This document shows, piece by piece, positions 1-10,601 of a stretch of DNA of 53,920 nt. The notes beneath the pieces are model-generated. The model saw only the letters and a list, made by a program, of their open reading frames with translations, was not told the origin of the DNA and did no database searches. How positions within the stretch are numbered: the stretch's first letter is position 1; every line of letters begins with the position of its first letter. This DNA comes from Flavobacteriaceae bacterium (GTDB lineage Bacteria > Bacteroidota > Bacteroidia > Flavobacteriales > Flavobacteriaceae): NCBI GenBank assembly GCA_028280265.1, contig JANQMD010000015.1, positions 1 through 53,920 on the forward strand, read 5' to 3'. Both the position numbers and the translations under genes were made by a program.

Positions 1-1261
1 TATAGGCCACTCTACCTAAAGCATCGTATTTGGTGAATAACCATTCCTTGGTGGTTTTTGCTCTTTGAATAGCATCTTGTGTTAAAACTGGTCTGTCTAG
101 CTTGTCATAGACAATGTACTCCCATCCTTTGCCAGGAATCTTCTTTTCTACCAATCGATTTCTATGATCGTATTTGTATTGATAACAAAGTTCCAAAAGT
201 TTTGTACTGTCTGGTTTGCTTGTATTGGCATCCGACTTAGGTGGTAATACATAGGTTAAATTACCAAAGTCATCATAGACATAATAGGTATTATGTTTTG
301 CTGCTGTTTCTCCTTCGTCATTGGTATCTCCATCGTTATTTAAGTCGACATCTGCATAGGTTCTCTTTAAGATCACCTGCCCTTGTTTGTTTTTAAACTC
401 TTCGGTGGTCTTATTGGGTCCATCAGCTATTGTCCAGTTTTCATCCTTGGTGATGGTTTTGGTCAGTTGACCTATACTATAGAAAGTGTTTCCTCCTGTT
501 AAAACGGCATTATAGGTAACTGTTGTTCCTTCAATAAGAGCACTCGTATTTACTCCATATAGACGCACTTCATTAGCTCCATTGGTATCGTATTCCATTC
601 TAATGGTATGTCCATTGGAATAGTTTTTTCCCGGAAGAGTGGTTCCTTCTTTCCAATCTTTCCCTGGAGCGGTTTGCTCCACAATGCGATTCAAAGGGGA
701 GTTTTCAAAAACTTTCTTTGAATAAGGGTTTGGATTCGAAGCATCCATATCTGACGCATAATGAGTATTGTAATAACTATTGGCGGCGGCTAGTGGGTTG
801 CTTACCATAGCTCCTGAATTTTGAGTGGATGCATAAGGAAGAAATTCCTTTGCTTGCCTTCCATAGGAATCATAATCCATAAAGGTGACTATATCCTTTT
901 TTGTGGGACTCTGTTTGACCCCAATACTCTGAATGGCTCTTCCTAAACCATCAAAATAAGTAACTGCCTCAATTACATCTTTGTTTTCGTTTACTGTAGT
1001 CGAAAGCGTTTTTGTTTGAAAAATTCTTGTCAATACATAATTCTGATTGCTTAAATTAAATGGTATGTATGAATCTGGAAGTATCTTTGCCGAAAAGGTA
1101 CTTCCGCTCTGAATCCAAACACCTGGTTTTAACGTAATGCTTTGAGTAGCTATTAAATGTTCTGTTCCAGTAACTGTATAATTCTCTTTGACAATATCTG
1201 TAGGCGTTTGAGCCCATATAGCTAAAGGCAATACAAACAATAAATAAAGTATTTTCTTCAT
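1..1261 (-). CDS. RHS repeat protein with DUF6443-like N-terminus (partial, runs off window)
   Basis: Open reading frame read by hand from ATG at 1261 through base 1 with no stop, so the C-terminus is outside the window. It starts with a clear signal peptide ([18 protein letters not shown]). A segment typical of the DUF6443 domain of Bacteroidota RHS proteins follows: a [11 protein letters not shown] motif, then YD-like repeats such as [26 protein letters not shown] and [11 protein letters not shown] near the window edge. Such proteins are exported and usually end in an RHS core with a variable C-terminal domain, which cannot be seen here. It starts 11 bases after the stop of the upstream RHS-like gene, so the two are probably co-transcribed. 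Family assignment is firm; whether it is a toxin, adhesin or surface protein is unknown. Confidence 0.85.
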   Translation of the reverse strand, partial: MKKILYLLFVLPLAIWAQTPTDIVKENYTVTGTEHLIATQSITLKPGVWIQSGSTFSAKILPDSYIPFNLSNQNYVLTRIFQTKTLSTTVNENKDVIEAVTYFDGLGRAIQSIGVKQSPTKKDIVTFMDYDSYGRQAKEFLPYASTQNSGAMVSNPLAAANSYYNTHYASDMDASNPNPYSKKVFENSPLNRIVEQTAPGKDWKEGTTLPGKNYSNGHTIRMEYDTNGANEVRLYGVNTSALIEGTTVTYNAVLTGGNTFYSIGQLTKTITKDENWTIADGPNKTTEEFKNKQGQVILKRTYADVDLNNDGDTNDEGETAAKHNTYYVYDDFGNLTYVLPPKSDANTSKPDSTKLLELCYQYKYDHRNRLVEKKIPGKGWEYIVYDKLDRPVLTQDAIQRAKTTKEWLFTKYDALGRVAY

Positions 1262-1272
1262 AGTTATTTTTT

Positions 1273-4200
1273 TTAATTCTTGTAATTGTATTGGTTCTCA
1301 CTCACGATGTGTCCGTACTTATCAACTACCTGACTCAAACGGTTAAAAGCATCGTACTTGTAATAGATTACTTGACCTCTTGGATCGGTAATACTGGTGA
1401 CTCCCACCAAAGGATCGTAAGTGAAACTGGTGATCATAGCATTTGATAAAGCATTTCTTAAATCTCTCAAGGCTTCTCTCAAATTTCCTTCACTCCCTAC
1501 TTTTGTGATGGAGCCATTATTTGGGTTTATGGTGTCAATCGTTCGATCGTTATCCGCATCAGACAATCCCTGAATTTTTGCTAGCGTGTTGTAAGAAGCA
1601 TTAAGCGTCGCAATAGCAGTCTGAACACTAGAGAATGTGGCGTTTTCTATCTTAGCAATCGGTACGGTTCCGTTGTATCCCCAGATATAGACAATACGAG
1701 TCCCATCTTTTTTGCTCACTTCTTTCACATTGCCATTGGCATAGTAAGAATGGTATACAATCCTGTCTTCTAAAGGATTGCCGCTAGCATGATAGATGCC
1801 TTTTAGGGTTTGAACTTCTTTAGGTAAAATCATCCCAGAAAATGGTTCTGAATAGTTGGTTCGTTGCACACTCAACAGCTCGTTTGCTTCTGCTATTCCA
1901 TCACCGTCTAAATCTTTATATGTTTCTGTTTGTACAGGTTGGACAATGCGATGTAAATCATCTTTCTTTAATCGATCTACAGCATTGTATTGAGCCGTTG
2001 TTAATGAATTGTGACCTAAAGCACTTGTACTACTCACATCATCTGGGTAATAGGTTTTGGTAATCAGTTTTTTACCTCTACTATCGGTAAGTACAGATCG
2101 TGTTTTCAGAAGGTGCTTAGGAGAATCATAAAAATATTTTGTATCTGTATTCAAACGAACTCCATTATGAAATTCTATTTTTTTTTCACCAATGAGGATT
2201 TTGGATTCTCCTTCTGTACGAAAAGATTTGACTAAATAGTCACTATTAGGAATATTTCCCATGTATAATCTCACAGGAAAAAGCCCTATTTGATTGACTC
2301 TATTCTTATAGCCATATATGTACTCGGTTGCACCGACAATTTGTTCCGTATTATTATCATCAATCTTATAATGCTCTTTTTTTAATAGATTACCTCTCTT
2401 CCATTCTAATGATAAAGGAGGTTCAAAAGGATAGCTTCTGTTAATAATATCTTTCTCAAAAGAAAAGCTACTTTTACTAACCCCATTTTTCTTTCCAGTA
2501 ATCTCATCCACCGTATACTCATGTACGTTTTGATACATGACATAGTTTCCATTAGCTGTAAGCAAAGGAGTTGAGCTATAAGAACGTTTTTCATAAATAA
2601 TAACATTTTCTATATATATCGCTGTTGGTATAGGTCTACACTGGTACACTCCCATACGAACAGTACCGTATACAGGCATATTTAAAACAGAACCATTAAA
2701 ATATTCATATTTTTTAATGATAGGATTACCTGTTAAGGGGCTATGCTTTATCTCTTTTATTCTTAAACCTCCAACTCCTATAATTGAATTTCCTGCTACT
2801 TTTTTTTCATACTCTCTGGTTATTGTTGCATGAAAATTGGGTTCAACACCTCCTAAATTTTGAGGAATTACCATATAGGATAATTCATGTTCTCCAGGAG
2901 TTAATTCTATACAAATTCTTGATCCGTCAAATTGCAATTCTTTTTGATCTAAATAGATGATTGCTTTGCAATCATTTTTTCCTCCGTTACAAGGGTATGA
3001 TGATTGCACAAAAATTTTATCAACCTTCTCATGAGGATAATCCTTTGAAAATCCTGTGCATGAATTTTTATTTACAATAAATTTCTTTTCTACAATATAA
3101 GTGGTTGGATTCCCTAGCTCAAAATCTGATCTATTACTTACACGTACAATTTCTTCCACCATAATATTGTCTTTATCCTTCAAAAAATCTGTAAAACCTA
3201 TATCGGTGTTAGTTGCTTTATTTCCTTCATAAGCAAATTCGCTACTTCCTCCTGTGGGGTATATTATTTTTTCTAATATCCCTGCTTTTGCATATCTTGC
3301 AGCTACCTTTCTATTAGCTCCTGATTGATGTAGTGTAGGACCATCAGGACTCCAATAATTTGGAATATAAACTTCTGGAACTAATGTCGTATTGTTTGTG
3401 GCTCCATTGTAGTAACCCCAATAATCTTGGGCATAGGAAGTTCTAGAAGGAAGAGTTATTTGATTATAATACATTTTATGAGGAGGAAATACATTACTAC
3501 CTTTTTTTTGTTGTATAGTACTTAAAAACAGTCTTTTGCTCAATTCATCAAGACTTGGACTTACACAAGGAGAGGGATAAGTTATAGCTCCACTAGAATT
3601 GGTAGTGTAGAAGTAGGTAAAATTAAACGAGGTAATTAAGTTGTTCCCAAACCCATTTTGAAAAATTTCTACTTTCTTCAAAGCTTGATCTTGACTATAA
3701 TCTTGGCGATTGCTTGTATCTGCTGTGAATACAATTTTTGCCGTTTTTGATACAATTTCTTTAATTCTTGCTCCGATTGAGACTCCGCTGTAGTATACAG
3801 AATATTTTCCTTGAGGCAGCCCTAAATTACAGGCAGCTACATTTTTTGTGGGTGTGTAGCTCTCTCCTTGAGAGGATAAACGACATACATTTCTTGAAGT
3901 TTGCTTGTATGTATATGAAATAGTTTCTCCATATGTATCTACAATCCTTGTAATGTACCATGCATTTCTTGATCCAATATTTAAGCCGTTCTTACTTCCA
4001 CTAGTAAATGTAGAACCAACCGAGGAGTCATATGCTTTATTTTCTCCAAAAAAACATTGTACTCCATTTGGCAATGTCACTTTCCATTCCAAAATATTCT
4101 TGTTTAATAAGGGAAATTCATAAATAGGCTCTATTTTTACATCACTCTTACTAAACATCAAAATTTGTTTTGTGTTCTGTTCAAAAAAGAACTTTCCTGA

Positions 4201-4677
4201 ATATCCTAAAATTGAAAAATTAAAAATATCTGGTTGATAATCCAGTTGATTATTTATTGCTAAGTCTATAAGATCATTCTTTCTGTTTCCTGTTAGAGAA
4301 TTAAACTGATCTATCTTTCTATCACCTGTTACTGTTAAAAAACCTCCATTAACATCATCAGGCAAACCGCGGGAAGATCTAAAAATTCCTCCTCCGAAAT
4401 TTAAATTCCATCCTGTACCAACCCATGAAGCAATTTCTTCAACTTTAATACCGCTAGAGTTATACGATAATCCAATTGGGATTAAAATATCTCCTTGTCT
4501 TATCTCCCACAGAGGTATGGTTATATTTGGAACTCCAGTACTTAAAGAAACTGGGATTTCAATATTCTTACCTAAGGAAGCTGCTTCTGGAGTAGGTGGA
4601 ACTAAAACAGGTAATTGCTGGCCGTAACCTAATCCTACAACACTGAGTAGTATTGCATAAATCAATCGTTTTCTCAT
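1273..4677 (-). CDS. Secreted RHS/SpvB-like repeat protein, first of a tandem pair
   Basis: About 1,134 residues from the ATG at 4677, chosen because it opens directly into a signal peptide ([20 protein letters not shown]). An in-frame ATG at 4695 would add six residues. The N-terminal region has the SpvB/RHS-type opening ([14 protein letters not shown], then [13 protein letters not shown] and [11 protein letters not shown]). The middle is a long beta-rich repeat region with many cysteines. The end carries two recognisable YD-like motifs ([19 protein letters not shown] and [18 protein letters not shown]) just before the stop. It lacks a toxin domain. The next gene begins 11 bases on with its own signal peptide, so this is a natural two-gene arrangement and not a frameshift. 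The function of the pair is not known; surface display or secreted polymorphic-toxin delivery is inference. Confidence 0.8.
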   Translation of the reverse strand: MRKRLIYAILLSVVGLGYGQQLPVLVPPTPEAASLGKNIEIPVSLSTGVPNITIPLWEIRQGDILIPIGLSYNSSGIKVEEIASWVGTGWNLNFGGGIFRSSRGLPDDVNGGFLTVTGDRKIDQFNSLTGNRKNDLIDLAINNQLDYQPDIFNFSILGYSGKFFFEQNTKQILMFSKSDVKIEPIYEFPLLNKNILEWKVTLPNGVQCFFGENKAYDSSVGSTFTSGSKNGLNIGSRNAWYITRIVDTYGETISYTYKQTSRNVCRLSSQGESYTPTKNVAACNLGLPQGKYSVYYSGVSIGARIKEIVSKTAKIVFTADTSNRQDYSQDQALKKVEIFQNGFGNNLITSFNFTYFYTTNSSGAITYPSPCVSPSLDELSKRLFLSTIQQKKGSNVFPPHKMYYNQITLPSRTSYAQDYWGYYNGATNNTTLVPEVYIPNYWSPDGPTLHQSGANRKVAARYAKAGILEKIIYPTGGSSEFAYEGNKATNTDIGFTDFLKDKDNIMVEEIVRVSNRSDFELGNPTTYIVEKKFIVNKNSCTGFSKDYPHEKVDKIFVQSSYPCNGGKNDCKAIIYLDQKELQFDGSRICIELTPGEHELSYMVIPQNLGGVEPNFHATITREYEKKVAGNSIIGVGGLRIKEIKHSPLTGNPIIKKYEYFNGSVLNMPVYGTVRMGVYQCRPIPTAIYIENVIIYEKRSYSSTPLLTANGNYVMYQNVHEYTVDEITGKKNGVSKSSFSFEKDIINRSYPFEPPLSLEWKRGNLLKKEHYKIDDNNTEQIVGATEYIYGYKNRVNQIGLFPVRLYMGNIPNSDYLVKSFRTEGESKILIGEKKIEFHNGVRLNTDTKYFYDSPKHLLKTRSVLTDSRGKKLITKTYYPDDVSSTSALGHNSLTTAQYNAVDRLKKDDLHRIVQPVQTETYKDLDGDGIAEANELLSVQRTNYSEPFSGMILPKEVQTLKGIYHASGNPLEDRIVYHSYYANGNVKEVSKKDGTRIVYIWGYNGTVPIAKIENATFSSVQTAIATLNASYNTLAKIQGLSDADNDRTIDTINPNNGSITKVGSEGNLREALRDLRNALSNAMITSFTYDPLVGVTSITDPRGQVIYYKYDAFNRLSQVVDKYGHIVSENQYNYKN

Positions 4678-4695
4678 AAAACAATTTTTAAACAT

Positions 4696-5013
4696 TAATT
4701 ATTAATTCTTATTTTGACAAAAAGAAAAAGAGGCCATGTCTAACACGACTCTAAAGCAAGGGAGAGGATACAAAAGGGATTAAGCCCAGTATATTACTTT
4801 AAAACATAAGTTGATGATTCACAGCAACTTTTTCTAGTCAATTCTTAAGTATAAAGATATAAAAAAAATTGATTTACAAGTCAGTAAAGAAAACAAACTT
4901 AAATAGAAGTAACTCTACAAAAGAAAAAATAAACACATCTCCTATTTTCTGGGGGGTGAAAAGCTTTTTTCAAAATCTTTTGTAAAAATTTATGTAGCCT
5001 TTAGCTATCAATA
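4696..5013. other. Intergenic region between ftsZ and the RHS pair
   Basis: About 320 AT-rich bases with no credible reading frame. It should contain the promoter and leader of the minus-strand RHS gene. I see only weak -7-like boxes there and no strong operator, RNA fold or repeat. Confidence 0.5.
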
Positions 5014-5061
5014 CTAAAAAATAAAAAAACCGCATTCAGAATTTGGTCGAACACGGTTTTT
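5014..5061 (-). terminator. Rho-independent terminator of the dcw operon after ftsZ
   Basis: On the minus strand an 8-bp stem (AAAAACCG pairing with CGGTTTTT, arms at 5054-5061 and 5025-5032) encloses a 21-nt loop, inside which TTC/GAA can extend the pairing. It is followed by an uninterrupted run of Ts and a second T tract. It begins 23 bases after the ftsZ stop codon, where the end of the cluster transcript is expected. Confidence 0.75.
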
Positions 5062-5083
5062 GGGTTAGGGGTCTAAGTTGTAA

Positions 5084-7018
5084 TTAGTCCACGTTATCGT
5101 GTAAAAAGGAGTTGTTAGACCTTAGCTGAATATCATCACCATCATCTGTAGACAAGGTCGTTTTTGATTTACTAATGGTAGCATCTGCATCGTTTAAATC
5201 GACTCCCATACGCTTGTAGGCAGGTTGACGTTCAATTTCATCAATATTCTTATTCATTTGATCGGTAAACTTGTAATTGAAACCTTTCATTTTTTGTCTT
5301 CTCTCTTCTGCTCTTTTTTGAAGTTCAGAAATCGTCAAACTCAATGGGGATACTTCTTCATTGTCTGTTTCAATTTCATTGATTTCAGCCTGAGGACGAA
5401 CCGATTTTACTTCGAACTGCAATTCCTCTTCCCTGTCTGCCGACAAGGCAGGTGCTACTTCCTGTACGTTACCAATACTAGAACTTTTTCCAATCGTGGG
5501 TTCCATATCAAAATCCTCCAGTATAAATCGCTTTTCCTCTACCTTTTTATTTTCTGCGACAATTTCTGTAGCATCTTTTACCTCCATTTCCAGAATGTCA
5601 TCTGTCAACTCAAAACGAGTTTCTTCTGTAGGTTTTATTTCCTCGTAGCTATTTAAGGGCAAATCGAAAAGTAAATCTTTTCGTAAAGGCTTTTCTACTT
5701 CTTTCACCTGAGGAATTTCTTGTTTTTCAGGAGTCACATTGGTAATCACAAAATCGTCTTCTGAGATTTCTTCCGTAGTGATTTCATCATATACAACGTC
5801 TATATTTTTAACAAAATTCGAAGTAGGAATCAGGTCCATTTCTATTTGAACTCGCTTCTCTTCCTCAACATCATCTTCTAAAATATGTACAATTTTCTTT
5901 TCCTCTTTCTGAATGGGCTTTTCAACAACAGGAGTTTTAGAAATCATGGTATCCTCAGAGAAATCGTAAGTCGCTTTTTGCTCATCTTCTAAAGTATGGA
6001 CGATTTTTTTCACTTCAGTGTTCGTAATATTGCTTTGTTGATCAGCCGCAAACCCAGTGGCTACTACTGTTACTGAAATCGCATCACCCAATTCCTCATC
6101 TTCACCAATTCCCATGATAATGTTGGCATCGTAACCTGCTTCTGTTTGAATGTAATCGTTAATTTCTCCAATTTCGTCTAGCGTTACCTCATTGGTTCCT
6201 GAAACAATCAATAACAACACATTTTTCGCTCCCGTAATCTTATTGTCATTCAACAATGGAGAATCTAAGGCCTTGATAATGGCATTTTTTGCTCTGTTGG
6301 TTCCAGCTTCTTTTGCCGATCCCATAATCGCTGTACCACTATTGGATAACACGGTTTTAGCATCATGCAAGTCAATATTTTGCTTGTAGTGATGTGTAAT
6401 TACTTCTGCAATACCTCTAGCCGCCGTAGACAATACTTCATCAGCTTTAGAAAAGCCTGCTTTAAACCCAAGATTCCCGTAGACTTCTCTTAGTTTGTTG
6501 TTATTGATAACAATCAAAGAGTCTACATTATTTCGTAAAGTATCAATTCCTAATTGAGCTTGTTTCGAGCGCATTCTCCCTTCAAACTGAAATGGCATCG
6601 TTACGATTCCTACCGTTAAGACATCCATATCTTTTGCAATTTTCGCTATAATTGGTGCAGCACCTGTTCCGGTACCACCTCCCATACCAGCGGTGATAAA
6701 TACCATTTTGGTTTGGGTATTTAACATTTGCTGTATCTCTTGCATGCTTTCTTTCGCTGCTTGTTCTCCAACTTCAGGATTTGCTCCTGCTCCTAAACCC
6801 GAGGTTAAATTTGCACCTAGCTGGATTTTATTAGGAATTGGGCTATTTTCTAATGCCTGTGCATCAGTGTTGCAAATCACAAAATCAACTCCACGAATGT
6901 TTTGTTGGAACATGTGATTTACCGCATTGCTTCCACCACCACCAACTCCAATAACTTTAATTGCATTGGATTGTGATTTTGGCATATCAAATAAAATGTT
7001 ATCAAATTCTGCGCTCAT
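5084..7018 (-). CDS. ftsZ: Cell division protein FtsZ
   Basis: Tubulin-like GTPase that assembles the cytokinetic ring at midcell. The nucleotide-binding loop GGGGSNAV is at residues 26-33 and the tubulin signature GGGTGTGAAP at 113-122. The catalytic core ends near residue 325. The remaining roughly 320 residues are an acidic, low-complexity linker and tail, which makes the protein 644 residues; long FtsZ tails are usual in Flavobacteriia. Inside the linker the segment KKIVHTLEDE (337-346) recurs as KKIVHILEDD (374-383). Last gene of the dcw cluster, 100 bases after ftsA, followed by a terminator. Confidence 0.98.
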   Translation of the reverse strand: MSAEFDNILFDMPKSQSNAIKVIGVGGGGSNAVNHMFQQNIRGVDFVICNTDAQALENSPIPNKIQLGANLTSGLGAGANPEVGEQAAKESMQEIQQMLNTQTKMVFITAGMGGGTGTGAAPIIAKIAKDMDVLTVGIVTMPFQFEGRMRSKQAQLGIDTLRNNVDSLIVINNNKLREVYGNLGFKAGFSKADEVLSTAARGIAEVITHHYKQNIDLHDAKTVLSNSGTAIMGSAKEAGTNRAKNAIIKALDSPLLNDNKITGAKNVLLLIVSGTNEVTLDEIGEINDYIQTEAGYDANIIMGIGEDEELGDAISVTVVATGFAADQQSNITNTEVKKIVHTLEDEQKATYDFSEDTMISKTPVVEKPIQKEEKKIVHILEDDVEEEKRVQIEMDLIPTSNFVKNIDVVYDEITTEEISEDDFVITNVTPEKQEIPQVKEVEKPLRKDLLFDLPLNSYEEIKPTEETRFELTDDILEMEVKDATEIVAENKKVEEKRFILEDFDMEPTIGKSSSIGNVQEVAPALSADREEELQFEVKSVRPQAEINEIETDNEEVSPLSLTISELQKRAEERRQKMKGFNYKFTDQMNKNIDEIERQPAYKRMGVDLNDADATISKSKTTLSTDDGDDIQLRSNNSFLHDNVD

Positions 7019-7118
7019 AATAACGTTTCTATTTTGTTTTGGTTTATATATTGTTCTATTACTTTATCTCTTTTTTATATTTTCTTCTCTTTGCAACTTT
7101 TTACTTTACACTTTCAAC

Positions 7119-8444
7119 TCACTCTGCATTGTCTAAAAATTCTTTCAATCCATCTGTGAATTTTTCAAAGAAGGATTTTCTCTTCTTTTTTGGGGGCTCT
7201 TCTTGAACTTCTTCCTCCTGAGGAGTTTCTTCTGCTACTACTACTTCTTCTACAACTTCCTCTTCCTTTTTCTCTTCTTTGGCATAATTTTCCAATCCTT
7301 CCATGAGTAATCCTACGGCGGTGGCATACGAAGGACTCGAAAGAGATTCGTCTGAATCGCCCGCCAAGTGTTCATTTGGATAGCCAATCCTCGCATCCAT
7401 CCCAGTGATGTATTCCACCAACTGACGTAAATGCTTTAATTGTGAACCTCCTCCTGTTAATACGATCCCAGCAATTAGTTTTCCTTTCTGAGTTTCATGC
7501 CCGTAATTTTTAATCTCCAGATACACATGCTCAATAATTTCTTGCACTCTCGCATGGATGATCTTAGAAAGGTTTTTCAAGGTAATTTCTTTCGGCTCTC
7601 TCCCTCTCAACCCAGGAATGGACACAATTTCTGTCTCTTTGTTTTCTCCTGGCCATGCCGATCCAAACTTGATTTTTAATAGTTCGGCTTGCTTTTCTAT
7701 GATGGAACATCCTTCTTTGATGTCTTCCGTAATGACATTTCCCCCAAAGGGAATCACAGCTGTATGACGAATGATGCCGTCTTTAAAAATGGCCAAATCA
7801 GTGGTTCCACCTCCTATATCAATTAAGGCCACACCTGCTTCTTTTTCCTCCTGACTCAACACTGCGGATGCTGATGCCAAAGGCTCCAATGTAATTTCCG
7901 ACAAATCCAATCCGGCGCTTTTCACACAACGTCCAATGTTTCGGATGGATGAAACTTGCCCTACCACCACATGGAAATTTGCCTCCAATCTCCCTCCGTA
8001 CATTCCAATGGGTTCTTTGATATCGCCTTGACTGTCCACTTTGAACTCCTGAGGCAATACATGGATGATTTCTTCTCCAGGTAGCATCACGAGTTTGTGT
8101 ACCTGATTGACCAGATTGTCAATATCGATTTCATCAATCACCTCATCTGCATTGGATCTGGTGATATAATCGCTGTGGTGCAAACTACGGATATGCTGAC
8201 CCGCTATTCCTACCACAACATTTTCTATTTTGTGCCCTGAAACACTTTCAGATTCTTCTACTGCTTGCTGAATGGATTGAATGGTTTGCGTAATGTTGCT
8301 TACCACACCACGTTTCACTCCCAAACTTTTCGCCTTACCAATACCTAAAACTTCTAATTTTCCGTATTCGTTTTTACGGCCAATCATAGCAACGATTTTT
8401 GTAGTTCCTATGTCTAAACCGACAGCTATTTTATGATTTTCCAT
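7119..8444 (-). CDS. ftsA: Cell division protein FtsA
   Basis: Actin-like ATPase that tethers FtsZ filaments to the inner membrane. It has the phosphate-1 motif DIGTTK at residues 11-16 and the phosphate-2 motif DIGGGTTD at 209-216. An acidic, Glu/Val-rich linker follows, then a basic amphipathic C-terminus (PKKKRKSFFEKF and on, about 417-441) that fits the membrane-targeting helix. The 441-residue length is normal for the phylum. It sits between ftsQ (5-base gap) and ftsZ, as expected in the dcw cluster. Confidence 0.97.
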   Translation of the reverse strand: MENHKIAVGLDIGTTKIVAMIGRKNEYGKLEVLGIGKAKSLGVKRGVVSNITQTIQSIQQAVEESESVSGHKIENVVVGIAGQHIRSLHHSDYITRSNADEVIDEIDIDNLVNQVHKLVMLPGEEIIHVLPQEFKVDSQGDIKEPIGMYGGRLEANFHVVVGQVSSIRNIGRCVKSAGLDLSEITLEPLASASAVLSQEEKEAGVALIDIGGGTTDLAIFKDGIIRHTAVIPFGGNVITEDIKEGCSIIEKQAELLKIKFGSAWPGENKETEIVSIPGLRGREPKEITLKNLSKIIHARVQEIIEHVYLEIKNYGHETQKGKLIAGIVLTGGGSQLKHLRQLVEYITGMDARIGYPNEHLAGDSDESLSSPSYATAVGLLMEGLENYAKEEKKEEEVVEEVVVAEETPQEEEVQEEPPKKKRKSFFEKFTDGLKEFLDNAE

Positions 8445-8449
8445 GTTCT

Positions 8450-9175
8450 CTATTTTACACCAACAACCTGATTGTGGTATTGAATATTAATGGTTTTGTA
8501 TTTCCGTATACTTTGATCTGAAAATGCTTTGCTATAAAACGCTTTCAGCTTTCGTAATTTTTGGTCTGTTCTTTTCAATTTTCCAAATTCAATTCGATAG
8601 TCTCCACTACGAACCGTCAGTGTACAGTCATTTGTATCATTGAAATGAATCCCAATAATTTCTTTTTTCCAAAAATCGTCAGCCATTATTTTCTGTAACA
8701 AATGGTTGACTGGTTTTAAATTTTGATCTTTTTTCACTCCCGTGATCAGCGGTACTCTTGCCGAAAAATGCTCTGACAATGGCATCTCTTTCCCTTGTGA
8801 ATCAAGGTAGTATATCTTATCTTTTCGAATGACTCTGGCAAAAGGTGTTCTTTGTTTGATTATAGAATGAAGCGCTCCATCTATGGTCATAAAAAGCGAA
8901 GCTTTTTCTATATATGGATTTTTTGCAATCTTCTCCTCTAAACGATATAAATCTATTACAGATTTTGCTTGGTTTTGAACCGATGAGTCGTTTTGTATTA
9001 ACAATTTATTAACCATGCTTTGATTCAGAAAAAAGCGTTCATCAGATTCGAATGCAACAATGACAGTTTCTAATTTCTTCATACTGTTTCTCTTGTTAGA
9101 AAAACCATATAAAAAGCCTATTGAAGTCAGTAAAGTCAATAACGTAGCGTATTTTATTATTTTCTTTAACCTCAT
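8450..9175 (-). CDS. ftsQ: Cell division protein FtsQ/DivIB
   Basis: A 241-residue bitopic protein with a short cytoplasmic N-terminus, one membrane helix at about residues 8-27, and a periplasmic region that fits a POTRA domain plus beta domain. Sequence conservation in this family is low, so the call rests on topology, size and position between murC and ftsA. Its ATG overlaps the murC TGA by four bases (ATGA), which points to translational coupling. It should bridge early and late divisome components together with FtsL. Confidence 0.9.
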   Translation of the reverse strand: MRLKKIIKYATLLTLLTSIGFLYGFSNKRNSMKKLETVIVAFESDERFFLNQSMVNKLLIQNDSSVQNQAKSVIDLYRLEEKIAKNPYIEKASLFMTIDGALHSIIKQRTPFARVIRKDKIYYLDSQGKEMPLSEHFSARVPLITGVKKDQNLKPVNHLLQKIMADDFWKKEIIGIHFNDTNDCTLTVRSGDYRIEFGKLKRTDQKLRKLKAFYSKAFSDQSIRKYKTINIQYHNQVVGVK

Positions 9176-10518
9176 ACCTCTTCTGTTGATTTTAATTGAT
9201 TGACCACTTTCTGGATCATCACTCCAATATCTCCAGCACCTAACATGGCAAATACTTTTGCTTCTGAATTTTGAATTTCTGAAAGCAATTCTTCTTCGTA
9301 TGTTAACTTTTTGTTTCCATGGTTTATTTTAGACAGCAACCATTCCGAATTCACTCCTTCAATAGGCAGTTCTCTCGCCGGATAGATGTCCAACAATTTC
9401 ACCTCATCAAACTTCGACAAAACAGCTCCAAAATCATCGGCAAAATCCTGAGTTCTGGAAAACAAATGAGGTTGGAAAACCACCATGTTTTTTTCTGAAG
9501 GATACATTTCTTTGACTGCATCATACACTGCCTGAATCTCTGTTGGATGATGCGCATAATCATCAATCAAAACCAATTCCTCTGATTTAATTCGGTAGGA
9601 GAATCTTCGTTCTACACCTCTGAAGGTTTGTAGTGATTTTTTGATACTTTCCACAGAAATCCCATAGGAATGAGCCATCGCAAAAGCCGCCAAGGCATTC
9701 ATGAGATTGTGTTTCCCAGGCAATGAAAACACAACGTTTTCCACCACTTCTTTTGGCGTTCTAATAGCAAAACAATAGGCACCGTCTTGTATCGATACAT
9801 TTTCAATTTGGTAATCCGCTTCTTCTTCTACAGCATAAGAAATTCCAGGAATCGAAATGCCTTTTGCCACAAACAAACGATCTGCAACCTTATTGGAAAA
9901 CTCTTGGAATGATTCCTGCAACTCTGCATGCTCTCCATAGATATCTAAATGGTCTGCATCTGTAGAAGTAATGCAAGCAATATTCGGAGAGAGCTGTAAG
10001 AATGATCGATCAAACTCATCGGCTTCTACCACACTTATTTGATCTTTTCCTAAGATCAGGTTGGAATGGTAATTCTCTGAAATACCCCCCAAGAAACTCG
10101 TGGCATGATAAGGCTGAAGAATATGCCCTAATATGCTTGATGTTGTCGTTTTCCCATGTGTTCCCGCAACGGCGAAACAAAATGAGCTTTCAGTAATGAG
10201 ACCCAAAACCTCTGCTCTTTTCAATACTGTATAACCTTGTTTTTTAAAAAAGTTCAATTCACGATGATCCTTAGGAATGGCTGGAGTATACACCACACAG
10301 GTTGTTTGCATCTCCTTACAATGAGCAGGTATCTTTTCAATAGCATCATCAAAGTGAATGTCCACACCTAGCGACTCTAGTTCCTCAGTGATCTTCGTTT
10401 GCGTTCTATCATAACCAGCAACTTGCTTTCCGTTTACCTGAAAATAGCGTGCAAGTGCACTCATTCCGATTCCTCCGATGCCAATAAAATAGACGCTATG
10501 GACTTCTTTTAAATTCAT
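9172..10518 (-). CDS. murC: UDP-N-acetylmuramate--L-alanine ligase MurC
   Basis: ATP-dependent ligase that adds L-alanine to UDP-MurNAc, the first step of the peptidoglycan stem peptide, in the cytoplasm. Residues 12-20 carry the Rossmann-like loop GIGGIGMS. The ATP-binding P-loop GTHGKTT is at 119-125, and the family motif DDYAHHPTEI is present in the C-terminal half. Length 448, typical. It is followed by ftsQ with a 4-base overlap and preceded by an 83-base gap holding a palindromic repeat. Confidence 0.98.
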   Translation of the reverse strand: MNLKEVHSVYFIGIGGIGMSALARYFQVNGKQVAGYDRTQTKITEELESLGVDIHFDDAIEKIPAHCKEMQTTCVVYTPAIPKDHRELNFFKKQGYTVLKRAEVLGLITESSFCFAVAGTHGKTTTSSILGHILQPYHATSFLGGISENYHSNLILGKDQISVVEADEFDRSFLQLSPNIACITSTDADHLDIYGEHAELQESFQEFSNKVADRLFVAKGISIPGISYAVEEEADYQIENVSIQDGAYCFAIRTPKEVVENVVFSLPGKHNLMNALAAFAMAHSYGISVESIKKSLQTFRGVERRFSYRIKSEELVLIDDYAHHPTEIQAVYDAVKEMYPSEKNMVVFQPHLFSRTQDFADDFGAVLSKFDEVKLLDIYPARELPIEGVNSEWLLSKINHGNKKLTYEEELLSEIQNSEAKVFAMLGAGDIGVMIQKVVNQLKSTEEV

Positions 10519-10601
10519 TCTTTGCTCATGTCTTTGCGATCATGCTTTTAGCATGAGAAGCAATCTGCTTTTCTTAATGAGATTATTTCGTCGTTTCCTC
10601 C
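10519..10601. repeat. Intergenic imperfect palindrome (REP-like) between murG and murC
   Basis: Read on the minus strand the gap starts TGTCATTATGAGGAGG, has a GACGAAATAATCTC segment, then GATTGCTTC, a CATGC-TAAAA-GCATG hairpin, and ends with GACA. This is a degenerate version of the widespread TGTCATT...AATGACA type of intergenic palindrome. Its AGCATGA arm also resembles the first arm of the cloverleaf at 35481-35561. It lies inside the dcw operon without breaking it. Confidence 0.65.

Noticed and set aside
1262..1272. Frameshift splitting one RHS gene into two
   Set aside because: The second protein has its own ATG and signal peptide, and the first ends cleanly after a YD repeat, so two genes are intended.
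5225..5656. Plus-strand reading frame of 143 codons opposite ftsZ
   Set aside because: It lies wholly antisense to the low-complexity ftsZ linker and its translation has no domain or signal; it is a shadow of the real gene.
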